A stretch of 64,000 nucleotides of DNA. Origin: Paludibacteraceae bacterium. Lineage in GTDB: Bacteria; Bacteroidota; Bacteroidia; Bacteroidales; Paludibacteraceae. A program made the translations under genes and the position numbers. Under the pieces are notes generated by a model that saw nothing but the letters and a program-made list of their open reading frames with translations, ran no database searches and was not told the DNA's origin. The stretch spans positions 271,732 to 335,731 of the forward strand of contig JAFPXH010000006.1 in NCBI GenBank assembly GCA_017394705.1, given 5' to 3'. How positions within the stretch are numbered: the first letter of the stretch is position 1; every line of letters starts with the position of its first letter. Positions 41,396 to 51,141 of this stretch are shown one piece after another.

Positions 41396-41422
41396 AAAAA
41401 GCGTCCTCCCGGACGCTTTTTT
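41396..41422 (+). terminator. Bidirectional terminator after efp
   Basis: Stem GCGTCC/GGACGC, loop TCCC, flanked by AAAAA and TTTTTT, so it can end transcripts on both strands. Confidence 0.92.
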
Positions 41423-41490
41423 GCGTACCTATAGACTAGTGAGTAAGATATCTATAGGAAAAAATCTTTTCTTTTTGCGCTGCAAAGGTA
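41396..41490 (-). other. Candidate small RNA between efp and the AraC gene
   Basis: A minus-strand TACCTTTGC (41482-41490) points towards efp and would give a transcript of about 75 nt ending at the bidirectional terminator. It contains the inverted repeat CCTATAG/CTATAGG. The -33 box is poor, so expression is uncertain. Confidence 0.35.
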
Positions 41491-41553
41491 CGGCATTTTT
41501 TTTATATAGCCGTTAATAATTTTCGTTTTTTTATTAACAAAAAGTCGCTTTTA

Positions 41554-41586
41554 CTTGTATCTTTCAAGAAAAAGTAGTATTTTTGC
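41554..41586 (+). promoter_or_regulatory. Promoter of the AraC-family gene
   Basis: -7 TATTTTTGC (41578-41586) with AAAAAGTAG before it and CTTG at 41554-41557. Confidence 0.7.
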
Positions 41587-41614
41587 AGACAAAATAGGTA
41601 AAAGTCGTTTTTTT

Positions 41615-42490
41615 ATGGGACACTCTACTTTCGATTATCGGCAGCAGATAGCGGCTATTGACAAGAGTGAAATTCTGATTTTGAAGGATATCAATCGTTT
41701 TTCAGCTTACGACACAGATATACTCTGCCCGTTTCTTGTTTTGGTCTTATGTCATCAAGGTAATGCCCGCGCCTTATACGATATGTGCGAAATGACGCAA
41801 TCCAGAAATGACCTCGGTTGTATCTTGCCGGGGCATATTCTACACCCCATTGAGAGTTCGGAGGACTACAAAGTGACCATCGTCATCGTTTCGCAAAAAA
41901 TGTACAAAGGACTTAAATATTACTCTTTCAGTCACGACTATAATAAGTTTAATGCCGCACCCATTTGTTCTTTGACGGATATCCAGTCTGAACGATTAGC
42001 GAATATCGTTTATCAGTTGGAGATGATTAACGATCATACGGAAGAAGAATTTCCGCACAAACATCATATGTTGCTTTCTTTGTTAGCGGTAGGTTATGAG
42101 GTTCTCAATTTCTACCGTCGCGAGCAAGACAAGGAATGGAGGGCAGATCGACGCACAGAACTATTACGTCGATTTAGCGACTTGGTTGTGGAGCATTATC
42201 TCGAAACACGAGAGGTAAAAGACTATGCCAAGATGCTACATATGACGCCTAAATATTTCTCCAGGATTATCCGTACCATGACAAATGGTGTAGGTCCTCA
42301 CGAATGGATAGAGCAATACGTTGCCACACAAGCTAAGCGTGCTATCGAGACCGACCATACCCTCACGACACAAGAACTGACCTATCGACTCGGGTTCGAT
42401 GAGCCGGCTTCTTTCTGTCGTTTCTTCAAACGCGCCACTGGATACACCACGAAAGAGTATCGCGCTCTGGTATCCGGTAATATGAAATAA
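41615..42490 (+). CDS. AraC family transcriptional regulator
   Basis: About 291 residues from the ATG at 41615; a longer frame starts upstream of the -7 box and is rejected. The N-terminal about 180 residues form an uncharacterised sensing domain (cupin-like, with a Cys-Pro-Phe segment). The C-terminal AraC HTH pair spans about 185-290: DYAKMLHMTPKYFSRIIRTM, then ELTYRLGFDEPASFCRFFKRATGYTTKEYR. Targets unknown; no operon partner. Confidence 0.9.
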   Translation: MGHSTFDYRQQIAAIDKSEILILKDINRFSAYDTDILCPFLVLVLCHQGNARALYDMCEMTQSRNDLGCILPGHILHPIESSEDYKVTIVIVSQKMYKGLKYYSFSHDYNKFNAAPICSLTDIQSERLANIVYQLEMINDHTEEEFPHKHHMLLSLLAVGYEVLNFYRREQDKEWRADRRTELLRRFSDLVVEHYLETREVKDYAKMLHMTPKYFSRIIRTMTNGVGPHEWIEQYVATQAKRAIETDHTLTTQELTYRLGFDEPASFCRFFKRATGYTTKEYRALVSGNMK

Positions 42491-42524
42491 AAAACAATCG
42501 GCAGCGATGCCGATTGTTTTTTTT
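42491..42524. terminator. Bidirectional terminator between araC-type gene and aspS
   Basis: Stem AAACAATCGGCA/TGCCGATTGTTT with loop GCGA, flanked by A and T runs. It serves both convergent genes and would end the whole ribosomal superoperon if that reads through aspS. Confidence 0.92.
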
Positions 42525-43899
42525 ATGGAGCCACGCGGTTGATGTCGCGGGGGAACATGGAGCATTCCTTGACGTTGGCGATGCCCAAGAAGCATGCTGT
42601 AATACGCTCGAGACCGATAGCGAAACCGCCGTGAGGCGGCATGCCGTTCTTGAAGGTATCGAGATAGAAATGGAACGCATCGGGGTTCATCCCGCGGCGC
42701 AGCATCTTCTCGCGATAGTCCGCCTCTTTATGCATACGCTGACCGCCGGAAGTGATCTCCAGTCCGCGCATGAGGAGGTCGAAGCTCAATGTCAGACTCG
42801 GATCCTCGGGATCGTCCATCGCATAGAAAGCTCTGTGCTCACTCGGGAAATGGGTCACAAAGACAAAATCCGAGTTGTATTTCTCCTTGGCGTACTTGCA
42901 TATAGCGCGCTCCTCTTCCGGCGCGAGGTCATCCTCGCCGCGGTGGTCCGCTTCGCAGAGGTGGTTCTCAAAGAGGATCTCGTGCACCTCGCTCAGCTTC
43001 CATGCCGGTACCTGCTCGGGCAGCACGGGATTAACCGCATTGAGGAGGTTGAGTTCATGCGCGCAATCGCGTTCTACGACGGCGATGATATGCCGCAGCA
43101 GCGCCGCCTCAAGCGTCATCACATCCTCCTGACCCTTGATAAAGCCCATCTCCACATCGAGGGAGATGTACTCGTTGAGGTGCCGGGAGGTAGCATGTTT
43201 CTCAGCACGGTAAGCGGGCGCAATCTCGAAGACGCGCTCATAGACGCCAACGCCGATCTGTTTGTAGAACTGCGGGGACTGCGCGAGATAAACCTGCTTG
43301 CCGAAATAATCCATCTTGAATACGTTCGCACCGCCTTCTGCACCCTCGGATACAATCTTCGGGGTGAAGATCTGGGTGAAGCCGTTAGCGCTCAGGAACT
43401 CACCGAAAGCGCGGGCAATAGTGCTTTGCACCTTGAGGATTGCCATGTCACGCGGGTTACGGAGGGTAACCTGACGGTTGTCAAACTTATAACGGAGAAG
43501 GGTTTCTTCGTCGCCGAACTTAAGCGCATTCATATCTACCACTTCGGCAGTCGTCGGACGCGAAAGGACGCGAACCTCCGAGACAGCAATCTCAATGGTG
43601 TTATAGAACGCTGCGGGGTCTTTGATCTTCGCCTCGTTGACGGTACCGGTAAGGGTAATCGCCATTTCGCGGCAGAGGTCGTTCATCGCAATCTCGTTGC
43701 CGGATTCGTCGAAGAACTTCGAGGTCTCATTGGAGACAACAGCCTGCAACAAACCGCGGGACTTACGGAGAACGATGAAGCCACCCCACTTCGTCACGCG
43801 GACGTTATGGATCATTCCACTTACAGTAACAGACTCGCCAACTTTGGCGTTGGCGAGATCTGTCACGTTTTCATTATGTTTTGTTGCATCCAAAAACAT
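42523..43899 (-). CDS. aspS: Aspartyl-tRNA synthetase, archaeal/non-discriminating type
   Basis: 458 residues. An N-terminal OB anticodon-binding domain (about 25-125) is followed by a class II catalytic core: motif 2 YRAEKHATSRHLNEY, and motif 3 GMPPHGGFAIGLERI with C-terminal FPRDINR. It lacks the GAD insertion of bacterial AspRS (about 590 residues). This compact form is the archaeal/eukaryotic type, which in bacteria often charges both tRNA-Asp and tRNA-Asn. Whether it is the only AspRS is unknown. It lies 36 nt after rplQ, separated by a heptamer array, as the last gene of the ribosomal run. Confidence 0.85.
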   Translation of the reverse strand: MFLDATKHNENVTDLANAKVGESVTVSGMIHNVRVTKWGGFIVLRKSRGLLQAVVSNETSKFFDESGNEIAMNDLCREMAITLTGTVNEAKIKDPAAFYNTIEIAVSEVRVLSRPTTAEVVDMNALKFGDEETLLRYKFDNRQVTLRNPRDMAILKVQSTIARAFGEFLSANGFTQIFTPKIVSEGAEGGANVFKMDYFGKQVYLAQSPQFYKQIGVGVYERVFEIAPAYRAEKHATSRHLNEYISLDVEMGFIKGQEDVMTLEAALLRHIIAVVERDCAHELNLLNAVNPVLPEQVPAWKLSEVHEILFENHLCEADHRGEDDLAPEEERAICKYAKEKYNSDFVFVTHFPSEHRAFYAMDDPEDPSLTLSFDLLMRGLEITSGGQRMHKEADYREKMLRRGMNPDAFHFYLDTFKNGMPPHGGFAIGLERITACFLGIANVKECSMFPRDINRVAP

Positions 43900-43904
43900 A
43901 ATTC

Positions 43905-43938
43905 AATTTGTCATTTGAAATTTGACATTTGAGATTTA
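43905..43938. repeat. Heptamer array between rplQ and aspS
   Basis: Units AATTTGT, CATTTGA, AATTTGA, CATTTGA and GATTTAC; the last contains the rplQ stop codon. Confidence 0.85.
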
Positions 43939-44424
43939 CTCTGCGGCTTTCTCTTCAGCAGCGGGAGCCTCTTCTACGACCTCAGCTACTTCTTCCTTAA
44001 CGGCCTTTTTACCAGCACGGCGGGTAGCTTTTTTCGCAGCTTTCTTCGTCTCCTTGAGCATATTCTCATTGTAATCAACAAGCTCGATAATCGCCATCTC
44101 AGCAGCATCACCGAGACGGAAACCGGTGCGAAGGATACGTGTGTATCCACCCGGACGGTTAGCTATCTTCTCACCTACATTCTGGAAGAGTTCAGTAACG
44201 ACCTCTTTCTGTTTGAGGAGGCTGAATGCCAAACGACGGTTATTCATATTGTCCTCTTTCGCACGGGTGAGGATGGGCTCTACGTAGATACGGAGCGCTT
44301 TAGCCTTAGCGAGCGTTGTCGTGATACGCTTGTGCTGAATCAGCGAGCATGCCATGTTGCTGAGCATAGCGGCACGATGGTTGGCTTTGCGGCTAAGGTG
44401 GTTGAATTTCTTATTATGACGCAT
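43936..44424 (-). CDS. rplQ: 50S ribosomal protein L17
   Basis: 162 residues: the normal L17 core ([21 protein letters not shown] to about 118) plus a Lys/Ala then Glu/Ala-rich C-terminal extension of about 45 residues typical of Bacteroidota. Last r-protein gene of the superoperon. Confidence 0.97.
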   Translation of the reverse strand: MRHNKKFNHLSRKANHRAAMLSNMACSLIQHKRITTTLAKAKALRIYVEPILTRAKEDNMNNRRLAFSLLKQKEVVTELFQNVGEKIANRPGGYTRILRTGFRLGDAAEMAIIELVDYNENMLKETKKAAKKATRRAGKKAVKEEVAEVVEEAPAAEEKAAE

Positions 44425-44436
44425 AATAATTCAATT

Positions 44437-44464
44437 ATTTTAAATTTTAAATTTTACATTTTAC
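44437..44464. repeat. Heptamer array between rpoA and rplQ
   Basis: Units ATTTTAA, ATTTTAA, ATTTTAC and ATTTTAC; it includes the rpoA stop codon. Confidence 0.85.
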
Positions 44465-45453
44465 TCTTGCGCACGGTAGCGCGAGATGTCCATACCGAAA
44501 GCTAAACCGTTACGCTCAAGGAGTTCATCCAGTTCGGTGAGAGATTTCTTACCGAAGTTACGGAACTTGAGCAAGTCAGCGCGATGGTACTTAACGAGTT
44601 CGCCCAGAGTCTCAACCTCTGCAGCTTTCAAGCAGTTGAGTGCACGTACACTAAGGTCCATATCCTGCAACTTCTGGTTGAGCAACTGACGCATGCGAAG
44701 GATTTCCTCATCGAGTGCGTTGCTGTTCTTCTTGGTCTCCTCTTCGAGAACGATACGTTCGTCTGAGAAGAGCATGAAGTGGTAGATAAGGATTTTAGCA
44801 GCCTCAGTCAGTGCCTGCTGCGGAGCAATCGAGCCATCGGTGGTGATTTCGATAGTCAGTTTCTCGTAGTCGGTACGTTGCTCAACACGGAACTGGTCAA
44901 CAGAAATCATGACGTTGCGAATCGGGGTGTATATTGAATCAATAGCGAGCGTCCCAATAGGATCCTCTTTATGACGATTCTCATCACCGGGCACATAGCC
45001 ACGTCCTTTGTTGATGGTTATTTCAATCTCAAAATCCGCGCTCTCATCCAGCTCTGCCAATTGGAGTTCCGGATTGAGCACCTCAAAATTCTGAAGGGCC
45101 GTATTCAGTTCGCCGGCCAGGAAAGTCTTGGCTTTGCGAATATGCAAACGGATAGTCTCCCCATCTGCCTCGGCACCCTCTTTATGCAGGAAACGAACCT
45201 GCTTGAGGTTAAGGATGAGATTGGTAACATCAGTGATAACTCCGGGGATCGTAGCAAATTCATGATCAATACCACTGATCTTGATAGAGCAAATGGCATA
45301 TCCTTCAAGGCTGCCGAGCAGCACACGACGGATAGCATTGCCTATCGTAATTCCGTACCCCGGTTCGAGCGGGCGAAATTCAAATACGCCTTTGTTTGCA
45401 CTCGAATCCAACATTATCACCTTGTCAGGTTTGATAAAATCTAATATTGCCAT
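44461..45453 (-). CDS. rpoA: RNA polymerase alpha subunit
   Basis: 330 residues. The N-terminal assembly domain (about 1-235) has [22 protein letters not shown] flexible linker and the C-terminal DNA-binding domain (about 260-325; [21 protein letters not shown]) follow. Between rpsD and rplQ as usual for the alpha operon. Confidence 0.97.
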   Translation of the reverse strand: MAILDFIKPDKVIMLDSSANKGVFEFRPLEPGYGITIGNAIRRVLLGSLEGYAICSIKISGIDHEFATIPGVITDVTNLILNLKQVRFLHKEGAEADGETIRLHIRKAKTFLAGELNTALQNFEVLNPELQLAELDESADFEIEITINKGRGYVPGDENRHKEDPIGTLAIDSIYTPIRNVMISVDQFRVEQRTDYEKLTIEITTDGSIAPQQALTEAAKILIYHFMLFSDERIVLEEETKKNSNALDEEILRMRQLLNQKLQDMDLSVRALNCLKAAEVETLGELVKYHRADLLKFRNFGKKSLTELDELLERNGLAFGMDISRYRAQE

Positions 45454-45464
45454 GAATTTAATTA

Positions 45465-46070
45465 TTATTTAGAGTACAACTCAACGATTAATTGCTCCTT
45501 AATATTCTCCGGAACTTCTGCGCGTGCAGGAACATTGAGCAATTTGCCGGCTTTCTCAGCTTCGTTCCACTCGAGCCAACCATATTTAGCGTGGTTGAAG
45601 CCCTGGAGCGATTCGGCGATTACCTCCAGCGATTTAGCTTTCTCGCGAACCGCTACAACCTGTCCGGGCTTAACGGAGAAGGAAGGAATGTTCACTACCT
45701 TGCCGTCCACCGTAATATGGCGGTGGCTAACCAACTGACGTGCTGCAGCACGGGTCGGAGCTATACCGAGACGATAAACGATGTTGTCCAGACGGCACTC
45801 AAGAAGCTGAATCAGGATTTCACCGGTAATACCTTTGGTACGTGCAGCTTTCGCGAAGAGAAGACGGAACTGGCGCTCAAGCACGCCATAGGTGTATTTA
45901 GCTTTCTGCTTCTCTGCGAGCTGTGTACCATACTCAGAATTTTTCTTACGACGATTAACGCCGTGTTGTCCGGGTGCATACGGACGTTTTGCAAGCACCT
46001 TGTCCTCGCCAAAGATAGCCTCACCGAAACGGCGTGCAATGCGAGATTTTGGGCCAATATATCTTGCCAT
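45465..46070 (-). CDS. rpsD: 30S ribosomal protein S4
   Basis: 201 residues. [17 protein letters not shown], the S4 RNA-binding domain ([23 protein letters not shown]) and a C-terminal ELYSK are typical. It lacks the zinc Cys cluster of some S4 proteins. Confidence 0.97.
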   Translation of the reverse strand: MARYIGPKSRIARRFGEAIFGEDKVLAKRPYAPGQHGVNRRKKNSEYGTQLAEKQKAKYTYGVLERQFRLLFAKAARTKGITGEILIQLLECRLDNIVYRLGIAPTRAAARQLVSHRHITVDGKVVNIPSFSVKPGQVVAVREKAKSLEVIAESLQGFNHAKYGWLEWNEAEKAGKLLNVPARAEVPENIKEQLIVELYSK

Positions 46071-46097
46071 AATTAATTTACGTTAAAGAGTTAAACA

Positions 46098-46487
46098 TTA
46101 TACACGACGACGTTTCGGAGGACGGCAACCGTTATGCGGCATAGGTGTAACGTCAATAATTTCCGTTACATCAATACCTGCTGCAACGCAGGCACGGATA
46201 GCCGACTCACGTCCTTGTCCGGGACCCTTAACGTATGCTTTTACTTTTCGCAGACCGAGGTCATAAGCGACCTTGCAGCAGTCTGCTGCAGCCATTTGTG
46301 CTGCATAAGGAGTATTCTTTTTGCTGCCACGGAAACCCTGTTTACCAGCAGAAGACCAGCTGATTACTTGTCCGTCTCCGTTAGCAACCGTAACGATTAC
46401 ATTGTTGAAAGAAGACATCACGTGAAGTTGGCCAACGCCATCAATCTTCACGACGCGCTTCTTAGCTGCAACTGTTTTCTTTGCCAT
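46098..46487 (-). CDS. rpsK: 30S ribosomal protein S11
   Basis: 129 residues. The conserved [29 protein letters not shown] and C-terminal [18 protein letters not shown] identify S11. Confidence 0.97.
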   Translation of the reverse strand: MAKKTVAAKKRVVKIDGVGQLHVMSSFNNVIVTVANGDGQVISWSSAGKQGFRGSKKNTPYAAQMAAADCCKVAYDLGLRKVKAYVKGPGQGRESAIRACVAAGIDVTEIIDVTPMPHNGCRPPKRRRV

Positions 46488-46523
46488 AATACTTGATGAT
46501 TTATTTTGTTGATCGGTTTAACA

Positions 46524-46904
46524 TTACTTCGTTGCCTTTTTCTTGTTTGCAACAGTTTTCTTACGTCCCTTGCGCGTACGGGCGTTATTTTTCGTGCTTT
46601 GTCCGCGAACCGGAAGACCGATACGATGACGAACACCACGGTAACAACCGATATCCATCAAGCGTTTGATGTTCAATTGTGTTTCCGAACGAAGATCACC
46701 TTCCACTTTGAATTTAGCACCGATGATCTCACGGATTTTAGCTGCTTGGTCATCCGTCCAATTCTCTACCTTGATGCTTGGGTCTACGCCTGCCTCTGCG
46801 AGAATTTTCTTTGCGCTTGAACGACCTATTCCGTAGATATAAGTCAAGCTGACTTCGCCACATTTGTTTTGCGGTATATCTACACCGACAATTCTTATAG
46901 CCAT
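46524..46904 (-). CDS. rpsM: 30S ribosomal protein S13
   Basis: 126 residues. [14 protein letters not shown], the helix-two-turn-helix [11 protein letters not shown], and the basic tail [14 protein letters not shown] are typical. Confidence 0.97.
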   Translation of the reverse strand: MAIRIVGVDIPQNKCGEVSLTYIYGIGRSSAKKILAEAGVDPSIKVENWTDDQAAKIREIIGAKFKVEGDLRSETQLNIKRLMDIGCYRGVRHRIGLPVRGQSTKNNARTRKGRKKTVANKKKATK

Positions 46905-46979
46905 AATTTAAAACTAAGGATAAATTTGTTAAAAAATAAATTGATTAAAGAAGTAATTGATTCTAATTAAAGATTACGC

Positions 46980-47096
46980 TTATCCTTGACGCATCTTCAT
47001 TTTAGGATCCTTCTTGTTGATTACATACAAGTGCCCTTTGCGACGTACAATTTTGCAGTCTGCATTGCGCTTCTTGATTGATGCTCTTACTTTCAT
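46980..47096 (-). CDS. rpmJ: 50S ribosomal protein L36, zinc-free form
   Basis: 38 residues, [20 protein letters not shown] onward, ending KMKMRQG. Only one of the four zinc ligands remains (C14), so it is the C-minus form found in Bacteroidota. Located between rpsM and infA. Confidence 0.95.
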   Translation of the reverse strand: MKVRASIKKRNADCKIVRRKGHLYVINKKDPKMKMRQG

Positions 47097-47124
47097 AGTA
47101 AAAACTGAGTTTTTAAATAAATAA

Positions 47125-47343
47125 TTACTTGTAGCGGAAGGAGATTCTTCCTTTGGTCAAATCATACGGGCTCATCTCTACCTTGACACGATCTCCGGCA
47201 AGGATTTTGATGTAATGCATCCTCATCTTTCCTGAGATGTGGGCAATAATAAGCGGTCCGTTTTCAAGTTGTACGCGGAACATAGCGTTGGACAAAGCCT
47301 CCACAACAGTTCCGTCCACTTCAATGCTGTCTTGTTTTGCCAT
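47125..47343 (-). CDS. infA: Translation initiation factor IF-1
   Basis: 72 residues, one OB fold: [48 protein letters not shown]. Sits between map and rpmJ as in many spc operons. Confidence 0.97.
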   Translation of the reverse strand: MAKQDSIEVDGTVVEALSNAMFRVQLENGPLIIAHISGKMRMHYIKILAGDRVKVEMSPYDLTKGRISFRYK

Positions 47344-47365
47344 ACTGTTTGTTATTTAGATGATT

Positions 47366-48151
47366 TTAGATAAATCTGTCTCCCAATACTTCTTGGATGT
47401 AGTCAAACGTGGATAAGATATCCGCCTTCCCATTGCGTACGCACACGCTTAACTCGTAGTGCGCAGCGGGCTTGCGATCGATAGTTCTGGCAGTCCAGCC
47501 GTCCTCCTCTATCAGCACATTGCGTCGCCCGAGCGTAATCATCGGCTCAATAGCGAGCGTCATTCCTGATTTGAGGACGAGCCCGTTGCCGCGACGACCG
47601 TAATTGCATACTTCGGGTTCCTCGTGCATTTCTCTGCCGATACCATGTCCGACAAACTCACGAACCACTCCGTATCCTGCACGTTCGCAATGGTTTTGAA
47701 TAGCAAACGATATATCTCCGAGCCGATGCCCCGTAACGGCTTGCTCTATACCTAAGTACAGCGACTCCTTTGTTGTACGAAGCAATTGCATAACCTCAGG
47801 GCTCACCTCTCCTACGGGAAAGGTATAAGCACTATCGGAATGCCATCCATTTAGTTCGATAGACGAGTCCACAGAGATGACATCTCCCTCTTTAAGCACC
47901 ACCTTGTCTGAAGGTATTCCATGTACCACCACTTCGTTTACAGATGTACAAAGGGTTGCAGGATAACCTTCGTAACCGAGGCATGCTGGACGACCACCGT
48001 TGTCCATGATGAACTCGTAGGCTATCTTATCCAGTTGGGCGGTAGTAACACCCGGCTTGATAGCCTTTGCCACTTCGGCATAGGTCTTACCAAGCAGGAT
48101 GTTGCTTGCCCGCATTAGCTCTACTTCTTCGTCAGTCTTGAGAAAAATCAT
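47366..48151 (-). CDS. map: Methionine aminopeptidase, type I
   Basis: 261 residues with the pita-bread metal ligands: Asp in VDSSIELNGWHSDSAYTF, His in GHGIGREMHEEP, Glu in LAIEPMI and the final Glu before SVCV. Removes N-terminal Met from nascent proteins. Follows secY by 11 nt. Confidence 0.96.
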   Translation of the reverse strand: MIFLKTDEEVELMRASNILLGKTYAEVAKAIKPGVTTAQLDKIAYEFIMDNGGRPACLGYEGYPATLCTSVNEVVVHGIPSDKVVLKEGDVISVDSSIELNGWHSDSAYTFPVGEVSPEVMQLLRTTKESLYLGIEQAVTGHRLGDISFAIQNHCERAGYGVVREFVGHGIGREMHEEPEVCNYGRRGNGLVLKSGMTLAIEPMITLGRRNVLIEEDGWTARTIDRKPAAHYELSVCVRNGKADILSTFDYIQEVLGDRFI

Positions 48152-48162
48152 CTTCTAACGAA

Positions 48163-49506
48163 TTAGTAGGCCATAGCACCGGAGCGACCCTTAATGCGCA
48201 TGCCGGACTCAAAGAATCCGTCGTAATGACGCATAAGCAGGTGACTCTCGATCTGCTGCAAAGTATCCAATATAACGCCTACCATAATGAGCAGCGAGGT
48301 TCCGCCGAAGAACTGCGCGAAGCCCATCGTTACGCCGAACAAGCGAGCAAAAGCAGGCAGGATGGCGATGAGAGCGAGCAGAATCGAACCCGGCAGGGTG
48401 ATGCGACTCATGATAGTATCGATATACTCAGCCGTCTTCTTACCCGGTTTAACACCTGGGATAAATCCGTTGTTCAGTTTCAGATTCTCTGCCATCTGAA
48501 CCGGATTGATGATAATCGCGGTGTAGAAATAGGTGAAGGCGATGATAAGCAGTGCGAATACGAAATTGTACCAGAAGCCATTGTTATCCATAAACGCTTG
48601 AACGAAGGCATTGCTCTCCGATGCACGGAAACCTACGATAGCGATAGGGATGAACATGATAGCTTGCGCGAAAATGATCGGCATCACGTTAGCAGCATTA
48701 ACCTTCAAAGGAATATACTGACGAACGCCGCCATATTGCTTATTGCCCTGGATACGCTTTGCATACTGCACCGGAATACGGCGTGTTCCCTGCACCAACA
48801 TGATTGCGAAAGCAAACACGAGGAGCAGAATGACAATCTCAAGGATGAACACCATCAGACCACCACCGCCATTCTCATTGAGACGACTGGAGAACTCTTG
48901 AACGAACGCTCCCGGGAGACGCGCGATGATACCGATAAGGATGATAAAGGAAATACCATTTCCTACACCACGGTCGGTAATACGCTCACCCAACCACATT
49001 ACGAACATAGAGCCTGCGGTCAGCAGGATGGTCGAAGAGATAGTGAACCAGTTGAAACCGATAGCTAACGGCTGACCCGCTTGGCCCATCTGAACAGCCA
49101 GGTTAACGAGATAACTCGGCCCCTGGAAGAGCAGAATAGCAACAGTCAAGTAGCGCGTGATCTGATTCATCTTCTGACGTCCGGACTCTCCCTCTTTCTG
49201 CATCTTCTGGAAATACGGAACTGCGATAGACAGCAACTGTATAACGATGGATGCAGAGATGTAAGGCATGATACCCAACGCGAAGATAGACGCATTGGAG
49301 AAGGCTCCACCGGAGAACATATCCAACAACGCCATCAGACCTCCGGCCGTTTGACCTTTGAGGGCAGTCAAAGCTGTAGGGTCAATACCCGGAAGTACAA
49401 TGAACGAACCGAAACGATAAATGAGCACGAACAATGCCGTGGTCAACAACCGGTTACGGAGGTCCTCAATCTTCCAGATATTTTTACATGTTTCAATAAA
49501 TTTCAT
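48163..49506 (-). CDS. secY: Protein translocase subunit SecY
   Basis: 447 residues with ten predicted membrane helices. IYRFGSFIVLPGIDPTAL (TM1), PYISASIVIQLL and GIGVGNGISFII-like DRGVGNGISFIILIG are SecY marks, and the cytoplasmic loop with RRIPVQYAKR is conserved. Forms the Sec channel. An 88-nt spacer with a long stem-loop separates it from rplO. Confidence 0.96.
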   Translation of the reverse strand: MKFIETCKNIWKIEDLRNRLLTTALFVLIYRFGSFIVLPGIDPTALTALKGQTAGGLMALLDMFSGGAFSNASIFALGIMPYISASIVIQLLSIAVPYFQKMQKEGESGRQKMNQITRYLTVAILLFQGPSYLVNLAVQMGQAGQPLAIGFNWFTISSTILLTAGSMFVMWLGERITDRGVGNGISFIILIGIIARLPGAFVQEFSSRLNENGGGGLMVFILEIVILLLVFAFAIMLVQGTRRIPVQYAKRIQGNKQYGGVRQYIPLKVNAANVMPIIFAQAIMFIPIAIVGFRASESNAFVQAFMDNNGFWYNFVFALLIIAFTYFYTAIIINPVQMAENLKLNNGFIPGVKPGKKTAEYIDTIMSRITLPGSILLALIAILPAFARLFGVTMGFAQFFGGTSLLIMVGVILDTLQQIESHLLMRHYDGFFESGMRIKGRSGAMAY

Positions 49507-49530
49507 AAAAAACTAGCGTTTTTTTTCTGG

Positions 49531-49584
49531 AGTCTTGGCGTCGTCGAATGGTGAAAGTAACTTTCATTCGACTAGCACAAGACT
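49531..49584 (-). promoter_or_regulatory. Long stem-loop between rplO and secY
   Basis: In the mRNA, AGTCTTG (49584-49578) pairs with CAAGACT (49537-49531), and inside it TCGAATG pairs with CATTCGA (49571-49565 with 49550-49544), separated by a 6-nt by 6-nt internal loop. No T run follows, so it is not a terminator. It is a candidate control or processing site before secY. Confidence 0.65.
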
Positions 49585-49594
49585 TCATATAAAT

Positions 49595-50041
49595 TTAAAT
49601 CTTTTCGATGGTGCCACCGGCAGCGAGGATAGCCTCTTCTGCTTTCTTGGAGAAAGCGTTTGCCTGAACGGTCAGTTTGGCTTTCAGCTCACCGTTACCC
49701 AAGATCTTAACGAGTTGGGTTTTGGAGATGAAACCAGCTTCGTGGAGCTCAATCAGACCAATTTTCTCCAGTTTCTTAGCCTCAGCAAGAGCCTGGAGAG
49801 TAGAGAGGTTGATAGCTTTGTACTCCACACGGTTGATATTCTTGAAACCAAATTTCGGCAGACGACGCTGCATAGGCATCTGACCACCTTCGAAACCGAT
49901 TTTCTTGCTGTAACCGGAACGGGACTTAGCACCCTTGTGACCACGAGTGGAAGTGCCACCCAAGCCAGAACCTGCGCCACGGCCGACACGCTTAGCGGTC
50001 TTTACCGAACCGGCTGCAGGGGTAAGATTATTCAATTCCAT
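49595..50041 (-). CDS. rplO: 50S ribosomal protein L15
   Basis: 148 residues: MELNNLTPAAGSVKTAKRVG, the glycine-rich GRGAGSGLGGTSTRGHKG, and LPKFGFKN. Last gene before secY. Confidence 0.97.
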   Translation of the reverse strand: MELNNLTPAAGSVKTAKRVGRGAGSGLGGTSTRGHKGAKSRSGYSKKIGFEGGQMPMQRRLPKFGFKNINRVEYKAINLSTLQALAEAKKLEKIGLIELHEAGFISKTQLVKILGNGELKAKLTVQANAFSKKAEEAILAAGGTIEKI

Positions 50042-50062
50042 AATGATAATACGATTTTTGAA

Positions 50063-50239
50063 TTAGTCAATAACTTTAACAAGGTGCTTAACCTTCTCTA
50101 CCATACCCAGGATTGCCGGGGTTGCTTCGTGCTCTACGACTGCGTTCATTTTGCGCAGACCAAGAGCAGCCATGGTCTCCTTCTGCACCTTCGGACACTT
50201 AATAGTACTACGTACTTGTTGAATTTTAATCTTTGCCAT
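50063..50239 (-). CDS. rpmD: 50S ribosomal protein L30
   Basis: 58 residues: MAKIKIQQVRSTIKCPKVQK, then the helix ETMAALGLRK and a final VKVID. Short gene between rpsE and rplO, reading without stops. Confidence 0.95.
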   Translation of the reverse strand: MAKIKIQQVRSTIKCPKVQKETMAALGLRKMNAVVEHEATPAILGMVEKVKHLVKVID

Positions 50240-50256
50240 AGTTGTAGAAGAATTTA

Positions 50257-50763
50257 TTAACCATTAAACACTGTAGAAAGGCTTACGCCACGGTTAGCGG
50301 CTACGGTGCGAGCGTCACGCAGTTCAGCGAGCGCTTGGATAGTAGCTTTAACGAGGTTGTGGGGGTTGGATGACCCTTTGGACTTAGCTAAGACGTCATG
50401 TACGCCTGCGGACTCCAGAACGGCACGCATAGCACCACCGGCTTTTACTCCGGTACCGTGCGTAGCAGGCTGGATATAAACGCGGCTTCCACCGAACTTA
50501 GCATACTGCTCGTGAGGAATAGTGCCCTTCAGAACAGGTACCTGGATCAGGTTCTTCTTGGCAGCCTCGGTAGCTTTCTGCATTGCAGCAGCAACCTCAC
50601 CGGCCTTACCCAAACCATAACCTACAATTCCGTCTTCATTTCCAACAACTACGATAGCTGCGAAAGTGAAGGTACGTCCACCTTTGGTAACTTTCGTTAC
50701 GCGGTTGACTGCGACCAGACGCTCCTTGAGCTCGAGGTCTTGTGTTGTTTTAACTCTTTGCAT
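50257..50763 (-). CDS. rpsE: 30S ribosomal protein S5
   Basis: 168 residues: [31 protein letters not shown] and [16 protein letters not shown] are S5 signatures. It lies at the decoding and mRNA-entry side of the 30S. Confidence 0.97.
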   Translation of the reverse strand: MQRVKTTQDLELKERLVAVNRVTKVTKGGRTFTFAAIVVVGNEDGIVGYGLGKAGEVAAAMQKATEAAKKNLIQVPVLKGTIPHEQYAKFGGSRVYIQPATHGTGVKAGGAMRAVLESAGVHDVLAKSKGSSNPHNLVKATIQALAELRDARTVAANRGVSLSTVFNG

Positions 50764-50777
50764 AATATCGTCAGTTA

Positions 50778-51122
50778 TTAGAATTTGAGACCAGCCTCGC
50801 GAGCTGCGTCAGCGAGGGCTTTAACGCGACCGTGGTACAAGTAACCGTTACGGTCAAATACTACTTCATTGACTCCGGCTTTGATAGCTGCAGCGGCGAT
50901 GAGTTTACCTACCTCTGTAGCTTTCTCGGTTTTAGTCATTTTGTCCTTGATAGCAAGCGATGAAGCACTGGCGAGAGTTTTACCTGCGAGGTCATCGATT
51001 ACCTGAGCGTAAATCTGGCTGTTAGAACGGAAAACAGTCAGACGAGGACGCTCTGCTGTACCCGACACCTTGGTGCGGATAGATGCCTTAATCTTAAGGC
51101 GACGTGCGATTTTCTTAATCAT
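50778..51122 (-). CDS. rplR: 50S ribosomal protein L18
   Basis: 114 residues, 5S rRNA-binding: [20 protein letters not shown] and [24 protein letters not shown]. Confidence 0.97.
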   Translation of the reverse strand: MIKKIARRLKIKASIRTKVSGTAERPRLTVFRSNSQIYAQVIDDLAGKTLASASSLAIKDKMTKTEKATEVGKLIAAAAIKAGVNEVVFDRNGYLYHGRVKALADAAREAGLKF

Positions 51123-51141
51123 AATTGTGTTTCCTTTCTAA

